Below, one piece after another: positions 57,110-64,000 of a stretch of DNA of 64,000 nt. The first letter of the stretch is position 1; each line of letters starts with the position of its first letter. Source of the stretch: Pleurodeles waltl (lineage: Eukaryota > Chordata > Amphibia > Caudata > Salamandridae). The notes beneath the pieces were generated by a model. That model was not told the origin of the DNA. It did not search any database and was given only the letters and a program-made list of their open reading frames with translations. Where the stretch lies: the NCBI RefSeq assembly GCF_031143425.1, contig NC_090437.1, positions 848,483,978-848,547,977 of the forward strand, given 5' to 3'. The translations under genes were made by a program, and so were the position numbers.

Positions 57110-58255
57110 GCATAGTGTGTTGCAAAATGAATATGACATACACCAGAATGAATGTACTATGTGTCAAAATAAATATGATACCTGGCAGAGTGAATCTGCT
57201 ACTTAGTGATTATTATGAATAACGCACACTCAGAATTGAATAAGAGATATACTGAAATATATAACAATCATACTGAAATAAATATGGCCCTCACTGTAAA
57301 TAACAAAGCAATCACTGAAACACATACAATATTTGTCAAATGAGACATTTCTTGAAATGACTGACATATGCCAAGAGGAATATGACACACATTGGAATGA
57401 ATATGACAGCTTGAAATGAATATAAGGTACTGAAATGAAAATGCATTATTCTGAAAGGAATATAATGTGCAATGAACATTACATTTATAAAAAAAATGAA
57501 TATGGTTTGCATTGAAAGTAATATGATACACATTGACATGATTATAACATGTGTTGCAATTGGTATGAGTCATGTTAAAATCAATATCATGCGTTAATGT
57601 GAATGAGACATCTATTGAAAGGAATATGACACATGCTAAGATGGATATGACATGAAATGAATATGAGCCCTTTTGAAATTAATTGAACATGCCTTAAACT
57701 GAATATGACCCATGCTGACATTAAAATGAAACTTGTCAAAATGAATGTTATGCTTTGAAATCAATATGATACACAGCAACATGATATTGCATATATTGAA
57801 ATGAATTTGACTTATGTTGAAATGGATATGACCCATATTAAAATGATAATGTCAGGTGTTAAGATGAATATGACATCCACTGACACGAATATGCCATTCA
57901 TTTAAAGCAATATGACACCTGTTAAGATGTGTATGAACCATTTTCAAATTAATATATCTGACGAAGTTGATATGACCCATATCAAAATTAATATGACATT
58001 CATTAAAAATAATATGACACTTATTGAAATGGATATGAAACTATATGAGATAAATATAGCATGCTTTGAAATTAATAAAGCACATATCGAAATGAACACA
58101 AGCCATGTGTAAATTAAGATGCTCATTGTTTAAATATTGCTTGCCTTGAATCTATGTTGATTTACTTTAAAATTAACAAAACATATTGAAATTAATATTA
58201 GATATTCTGAAAGGATATGCTATGAACACAAATTAATCAACTAAAATAAATATAT
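57110..58255. repeat. Degenerate 21-bp repeat array, about 1.1 kb
   Basis: Repeated word TGAAATGAATATGACACATGT (given once as the approximate unit) with many substitutions and indels; GAATATGA or close variants recur every 20-22 bp, sometimes in multiples. Because 21 is divisible by three, heptad-like peptides with Met-Thr and Ile-x-x-Asn appear in short frames, but stops are frequent. Old minisatellite. Confidence 0.8.
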
Positions 58256-58727
58256 TTTTTCGACTATGTGCTACATTTAGTTTTTGCCGGCTTTTGGACT
58301 CTGAGCACTTTACCACTGCTGACCAGTGCTAAAGTGCAAGTGCTCTCTGTCTAAATTGACCTGATGATTGGTTTATCCATGACTGGCATAGTTGTTTTAC
58401 CCGTGAGTCCCTAGTATAGTGCAGCATGTGTGCCCAGGACCTGTAAATCAACTGCTACTATTGGGCCTGCAGCACTGATTGTGCCACCCACATGAGTAGC
58501 CCTGTAAACATGTTTCAGACCTGCTACTGCAGTGTCTGTGTGTGTAGTTTTAAACTGCCATTTAAACCTGGCAAGTGCACCCACTTGCCAGACCCAAACC
58601 TTCCCTTTTACTACATGCAAGGTACCCCTAAGGTAGGCCCAAGGCAGCCCCATGGGCAAGGTGCAATGTATTTTAAAGGTAGGACATATACTGGGGTATT
58701 TTACATGTCCTGATAATGAAATACTGC
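58256..58727. other. Part of a related LTR-retrotransposon repeat
   Basis: Contains GTCCCTAGTATAGTGCAGCATGTGTGCCCAGG and a TGCAAGGTACCCC block that parallel phrases inside the neighbouring Gypsy LTR (GTCCCTAGTATATGGTACC, CACCCACAGGGAG). Probably the 3' part of another element of this group, or 3' internal sequence, that ends where the LTR starts. Not coding. Confidence 0.4.
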
Positions 58728-61641
58728 TGTAGGAAAGTACCATCTTCCTTGGCATGTTACCCCCCATTTTTATCTGTATGTCAGTATGTTTTGCCTGTCT
58801 TACTGGGATCCTGCTGGTCAGGACCCCAGTTCTCATAGTGTATGGCCTAATGTGTGTGTCTGTATAGTGCTTGACTGTGTCACTGAGGCTGTGCTAACCA
58901 GAACCTCAGTGCTTATGCTCTCTCTGCTTTTAACTTTGTCACTGTAGGCTAGTGACTTCATTTACCAATTTCAATTGGCACACTGGACCCCCACTTATAA
59001 GTCCCTAGTATATGGTACCTAGGTACCCAGGGCACTGGGGTTCCCGGAGATCCATATGGGCTGCAGCATTTCTTTTGCCACCCACAGGGAGCTCAGACAA
59101 ACCCTTGCACAGGCCTGCCATTGCAGCCTGCGTGAAATAGGGCACACACTATTTCACAGCCATTTACACTGCACTTAAGTAACTTATAAGTCACCTATAT
59201 GTCTAACCTTCACTTGCTGAAGGTTAGCTGCAAAGTTACTAAGTGTGAGGGCACCCTTGTACTAGCAAAGGTGTCCCCACATAGTTCAGGGCCATTTCTT
59301 GGGACTTTGTGAGTGCGGGGACGCCATTACACAAGTGCACTACCTATAGGTCAATACCTATGTGTAGCATCACAATGGTAACTCCGACTAAGGCCATGTA
59401 ACATGTTGAAGATCATGGAATTGTCCTCCCATTCCAAATTTGGTATTGGGGAGCCAATTTCATGCATCCTGGGGGCTCTAGCATGGACCCCCAGGTCTGC
59501 CAAACCAGCTATCTGAGGCTTGCACTACAGCTACAGCTGTTGGCACCTCACAGACAGGGTTCTTCCCTCCTGGGGTCTGAGCAGCTCAGTCCCAGGAAGG
59601 CAGAACAAAGCCTTTCCTCTGAGAGCAGGGTGTTACACCCTCTCCCTTTGGAGATGTTACAGGCTGGGGAGGGGTAGCCTCCCCCAGCCTCTGGAAATGC
59701 TTTGAAGGGCACAGATGGTGCCCTCCTTGCATAAACCAGTCTACACCAGTTCAGGGACCCCTTGTCCCCTGCTCTGGCATGAAACTGGAAAAAGGAAAGG
59801 GGAGTGACCACTCCTCGGTCCATCACCACCCCAGGGGTAGTGCCTAGAGCTCCTCCAGTGTGTCCCAGACTTCAGCCATCTTGCTTTGCAAGGTGTGGGG
59901 GCACTCTGGAGGGCTCTGAGTGGCCAGTGACAGCAGGTGACGTCAGAGACCCCTCCCGATAGGTCCTTACCTGATAAGGTAGCCAACCCACCTCTCAGGG
60001 CTATTTAGTGTCTCTCCTGTGGGTTCTCTACAGATTCTGCTTGCAAGTTTCCTTCAGGAATCCTCTACAACTACTACTTCTTCCTCTGACCTCGGATCAA
60101 CCGCAGCCTGCTCCAGGAACCGCTGTAACAGCAACAAAGTATCCACAAGGGATACTTTTCTTCTGCAACTTCAGCTCCAGCCAGCAACTGCAACAGTTTC
60201 CACAGTGTGCACACTCTGGGGACTCCCTGTCTTCATCCTGCACCAGAAGGACAGAAGAAATCTCCCGTGGGGTGACAGAGTCACTCCCCTGCTCATGCAG
60301 GCACCTTCCAAGACGACGACTGGTACCCTTGGACTCCTCTCACAGCGACGAGTGTGCTCCTAAGGACACATAGGGTGGACCCATCGACATAGGCTGTCCT
60401 GAGGTCCTGCTGATGCAATTTGGAGGAGGTAAGACCTTGCCTTCCCTGAGATCGATGGTACCCCTGTGTACTGCATCTTCTTCACCTCCTGAGGCCTCTG
60501 TGCACTATTCGCAAAATTCCTTCATGCACAGACAGCCTGGCCTAGGTCTCCAGCACTCCATCCTGCAACGCTCAACTCACTGAGTTGTGCTGCACCAACT
60601 GCGTATTGCTCCTCCTTTGTCCCCATGTCCTGGGACGTCCGTGGGTGCTGCCTGGCATCCTGAGGGCTCTCTAAAGTACTGAGAGCCCCCTTTTCCTCCT
60701 CACTTGGGTCCAGCCAGCACCATTTTGATGCAAAATGCATAATTGTCGTAACTAAGGCTTGTTGGTGACTTTTGAGACTAAATCATGTCTGCATCCATCT
60801 TCACGTCGTGGGACATCCTTTGCATCATGCTGGAACCTGCTGGCATCTTCCTAGGTTGCATTCCTGCAGTCTTCATCCAACTGGGGACGTTTCTTTTGCA
60901 CCCTCATCTGGGTTGGCAGGGGCTCCTGTCCTTCCTGGAAGTTCTTTCGACTTCTGGACTTGGTCCTAGCCTTTTGCAGGTCTTCAGGTCCAGGAATCCA
61001 GCAGTTGTTGTTTGCAGACTTGGTTGATTACTGCAATAATTCATATCACGAGGTGTAGTGTGTCCAAAGGAAACTTGCAGTACTTTACTCCTGCTTTCCT
61101 GTCTCTGGGGTGGGGTAATTTACTTACCTTTACTGTATTCTTACTCCCCCAGCAATTCTGCACACACTACACTTGTCTAGAGGGGAATTCATGATTCACA
61201 TTCCACTTTCTTAGCATATGGTTTGTGTTGCCCCTAGACCTATTTTCTTCCATTGCATTCTATAGCATTTCCTATTGTTTGCACTATCCTATATCTAATA
61301 TCTTACCTTATTTTGGTGTCTGGTTTATATACTGTGTGTAATACTTACTTCCAGAAGGAGTATTGCCTCTAAGATATTTTTAGTACTGTGTCACCCAAAT
61401 AAATACCTTTATTTTTGGTAACACTGAGTATTGTCTTTACTTGGGTATAGGTACTGTGTAACTATAAGTGGTATTGCATGAGCTTTGCATGTCTCCTAGT
61501 TCAGCCTAAGCTGCTCTGCTATAGTTACCTCTATCAGCCTAAGCTGTTGGAACACTACTAATTCACTAATAAGGGATGACTGACCTGGTATAAGGTGTAA
61601 GTACTCAAGGTACCCACTACAAACCAGGCCAGCCTCCAACA
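58728..61641 (+). repeat. Ty3/Gypsy 5' LTR, about 2.9 kb
   Basis: Starts TGTAGGAAAGTACCATCTTC and ends GCCAGCCTCCAACA, that is TG...CA, directly followed by TTGGTGGTGCAGCAGTGGGA, a plausible primer binding site starting TGG one base inside. A polyadenylation signal AATAAATA lies at about 61400, and a TATTTAG-type promoter-like box at about 60003. The gag of a Gypsy element starts 260 bp downstream. Very long for an LTR, as known for some giant-genome salamander elements. The right LTR is outside the window, so length rests on end motifs. Open frames inside (for example 60008-60373) are unsupported. Confidence 0.65.
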
Positions 61642-61902
61642 TTGGTGGTGCAGCAGTGGGATAAGTACTTGCAATTGCTTTATCACTTTGTTACCTGTGC
61701 TTTTCACAAGAAAAGCTTGCTCCAATACTTAGAGCATATATAATATATACCTAGAAGTAATTTTCTAACTTTCTAAAAGTTCTGTTTAGCTTTGAAAAAG
61801 TTTTTACAAAGTTCTGAAAAGTTTTCTTCTTTTCTCTAAAAAGTCAGCTCTGTTATTCTACTGACTTTTTTACTCACTTTTCCTAAACTTTTTTCTTTCA
61901 AT

Positions 61903-63340
61903 ATGTCTTCTATAGATGCTGCCCCTAGAGTTGTGAAAACAACATATGAAAATCTTAACTTTAAATGTTTGACGGGTCTCTGTATTGAAAGAAGTTTGGG
62001 GATTGGGAAGAACCCCAATAAGGAGTTCCTCTTAAATCTTCTGCTCCAATATGACCAGGGACTCAGCACTGGTCCAGATCAGACAGGGGAAGAGGTAGAG
62101 GATGATTCCAACCAGGAAGGCTCGAAGGAGCAAACTGGCAATCCTGGGGAGGGTACTTCCACAGATCTATCTGTCAATAGATCACTTAGTACAACTGGTA
62201 GTGGGAAGGGTTCACCCACAAGTAGGGTTCCCTTCACCCCTATAGGCCAGGTCACTAGAGTGGCCCCTGTTAGAGATAGATCTACCTCTGCACACTCTCA
62301 CGTTACCTCTGTCACAGAGGCATCCCACAATTCTAACCTTGCGAACCAGTACCTAGATAGAGAACTCAGAAAGCTGAGGTCAGAGGAGGCCCGACTGAGG
62401 CTAATGAAGCAACAGTTGGCCTTAGACAGGGAATCCCTGGCTGTGGAGAAAGAGAGGCAGGGCTTGGTGTTAGTTCCCCATGGTGGCAGCAGCAGTTTTA
62501 GAAATTCAAATGTTAGGGAACCTTCATTTGACTCTAGAAATCTGCACAAAGTGTCCCTCCTTACAAGGATGGTGATGACATCTACAAGTGGTTTGCTGCA
62601 CTTGAGAGGGCCTGTAAAGTTCAGAGGGTCCCTCATGTACAGTGGTTATCCTTCTCTGGCAAGGGGAGAGACAGACTTCTTATTGTCAAAGAGGATGATG
62701 CAGATAACTATACAATTCTGAAAAAAATGCCCTCTTGGATGTTCTGGGCTTAACCACTGATCAGTACAGACTTAAGTTCAGAGAGACCAGAAAAGAATCA
62801 TCACAGGACTGGACAGACTTTGTAGACTGTTCTGTGAAGGCCCTAGAAGGTTGTTTAAATGGCAGAAAGGTGACAGACTATGAAAGTCTGTATAACTTGA
62901 TTCTGAGAGAGCATATTTTGAATAATTGTGTGTCTAACTTGTTACATCAGTATCTTGTGGACTCAGATCTGACCTCTCCCTAATAATTGGGAAGTAAGGC
63001 AGACAAATGGGCCAGACCAAAGGTGAGCACAAAACCTCATACAGGGGGTGACAAGGATGGCAAGAAGAAGGATAGTAAGTCACATGACAAGGGTGGGGAC
63101 AAAGATAAAAAATCATCAGAGGCTTCATCAGGCCCACAAAAATCCTCTGGGGTGGTGGGTCCAAATCCTCTTCTCACAAAGATAAGAAACCTTGGTGTTA
63201 TATGTGTAAAGCCAAAGGCCATTGGGCAACTGACAGTCATTGTCCAAAACGAAACACTAAACATCCTACCACCACAACCCAAACTGCAACCACTAGTGCC
63301 CCTAGTAATAGCAGTGGTGGTGGGAAAACACTACTAATAG
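61903..63340 (+). pseudogene. Ty3/Gypsy gag with SCAN-like segment and zinc knuckle
   Basis: Starts MSSIDAAPRVVKTTYENLNF (61903) and runs 272 codons with a coiled-coil-like LDRELRKLRSEEARLRLMKQ at residues about 150-180. It then shifts frame near 62560, where YKWFAALERACK continues in another frame, and again near 62735. 62735-62983 has TDQYRLKFRETRKESSQDWT and NLILREHILNNC, resembling the SCAN-like capsid domain described for Gmr1-type Gypsy elements. A Lys/Ser/Gly-rich linker follows, then CYMCKAKGHWATDSHC (63195-63243), a zinc knuckle with six instead of four residues before the last Cys, perhaps because the usual Cys became Ser. Frameshifts and a TAA (62982) mark it as broken. Confidence 0.65.
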
Positions 63341-63439
63341 CCAATCAAAGGGTGTAGCTGGGCTCACCATTGGTAATTTAGTTGGGATTGGTCTAGTTAG
63401 GGAGATCACTGTGTTTTAGTCTCTGAAGGTGGCATTGAC

Positions 63440-64000
63440 CTAGCCACTTTAGTTGCTTGTCCCATTAATTTGGATAAGTACAACCAGCTACCCCTGAATA
63501 ATGGTGTTCAGGTTGAGGCCTACAGTGACACAGGTGCCAGTATCACCGTGGTGATGGAAAAAGTGGTTGCCCCTGGGCAGCATCTACTTGGTCACCAGTA
63601 CCAATTGAAAGCCGCCCATAGCAACACTGTAAGCCACCCCATGGCTGTTGTGAATCTCACCTGGGGGGGGGGGTTACTGGTCCAAAGAAAGTTGTTGTAG
63701 CCACTGATTTACCTGTAGAATGTCTGCTAGGCAATGATTTAGAGACTTCAGCTTGGGCTGAAGTGGAGTTGGTGGCCCATGCAGCAATGCTGGGCATTCC
63801 TGCGCATATCTTTGCTCTTACCAGGGCTCATGCCAAGAAGCAAATTGGACAGGGAAACCTGGATCCTGGAATAATGGACCAAGTGCTCCCAAAAACTAGG
63901 GGTAAGAAGGGCAAACCCTTGTCCACTACCCCTCGCTCCACAGATGATTCCCCTTTTGAGGAAGAGGAATTCTCTCCTTGTGCAGAACCTACACCAGAGG
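63440..64000 (+). pseudogene. Ty3/Gypsy protease and start of pol, running off the window
   Basis: 63470-63700 encodes VEAYSDTGASITVV, the aspartic-protease active site (DTGAS, Asp codon at 63527), and ends in a run of ten G (63663-63672). From there another frame continues open to the window end with DLPVECLLGNDLE (the conserved LLGxDL protease end) and HAAMLGIPAHIFALTRAHAK. The G run is the obvious place of a frame slip. RT would follow beyond the window. Confidence 0.7.

Noticed and set aside
60008..60373. 121-codon + frame in the Gypsy LTR
   Set aside because: LTR position near the promoter-like region, low-complexity Ser/Gln content and no homology; treated as untranslated leader.

Overview
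This window is repeat-dominated DNA from a giant-genome vertebrate, most consistent with a salamander. I infer a newt such as Pleurodeles because PIF/Harbinger elements are so prominent; species identity is not proven by the sequence. I recognise no complete host gene. There are two short exon-like segments on the + strand (5.5 and 9.8 kb) that I cannot assign. Almost everything else is transposable elements of many classes, and some are nested inside each other.

Region by region: 0.5-1.5 kb holds a decayed Penelope-like element (PLE) with a degraded hammerhead-like motif nearby. 2.2-2.6 kb is a foldback MITE. 6.4-8.7 kb is a dead hAT transposon carrying a MITE. 8.9 kb is a Harbinger-MITE fragment. 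10.9-11.5 kb is an L1/Tx1-type RT remnant. 15.1-17.2 kb is a 5'-truncated L2-type LINE. 18.3-19.1 kb is a probable solo LTR. 19.2-20.2 kb is an L1 ORF1 pseudogene. 20.6-21.9 kb has two Harbinger MITEs. 23.5-24.1 kb is a LINE 3' coding remnant. 24.2-25.4 kb is a PLE RT/GIY-YIG fragment, followed by a well-formed minus-strand hammerhead ribozyme motif at 25.7 kb and another Harbinger MITE. 27.6-29.3 kb is a second L2-like LINE.

30.6 to 54.3 kb is one old endogenous retrovirus (ERV) on the minus strand: 5' LTR on the right (53.68 kb, cut by an L2 LINE at 54.3 kb), then gag, protease, pol, env and the 3' LTR (30.6-32.0 kb). It is broken by point lesions and by three further insertions: a palindromic Harbinger MITE in the protease/RT region (TAA duplication), a 1.7-kb segment between pol and env with a second hammerhead-like motif and two nearly identical 250-bp inverted arms, and a 10.9-kb Harbinger transposon inserted in RT.

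The 10.9-kb Harbinger element (37365-48271) is the main item. It has matching terminal repeats and a TTT duplication. It carries a HARBI1-type DDE nuclease (-) and two different Myb/SANT-like DNA-binding genes (+), one on each side of the nuclease, instead of the usual single partner. It also has about 3 kb of GC-rich minisatellite (33-bp, 29/30-bp and 64-bp units) between the second Myb gene and its right end. The nuclease frame is intact; both Myb genes have lesions. Smaller MITEs in the window share its termini, so it, or close relatives, could have mobilised them.

The right end (57.1-64 kb) has a degenerate 21-bp repeat array and then the 5' part of a Ty3/Gypsy element: a 2.9-kb LTR, then gag with a SCAN-like segment and zinc knuckle, then protease, running off the window.
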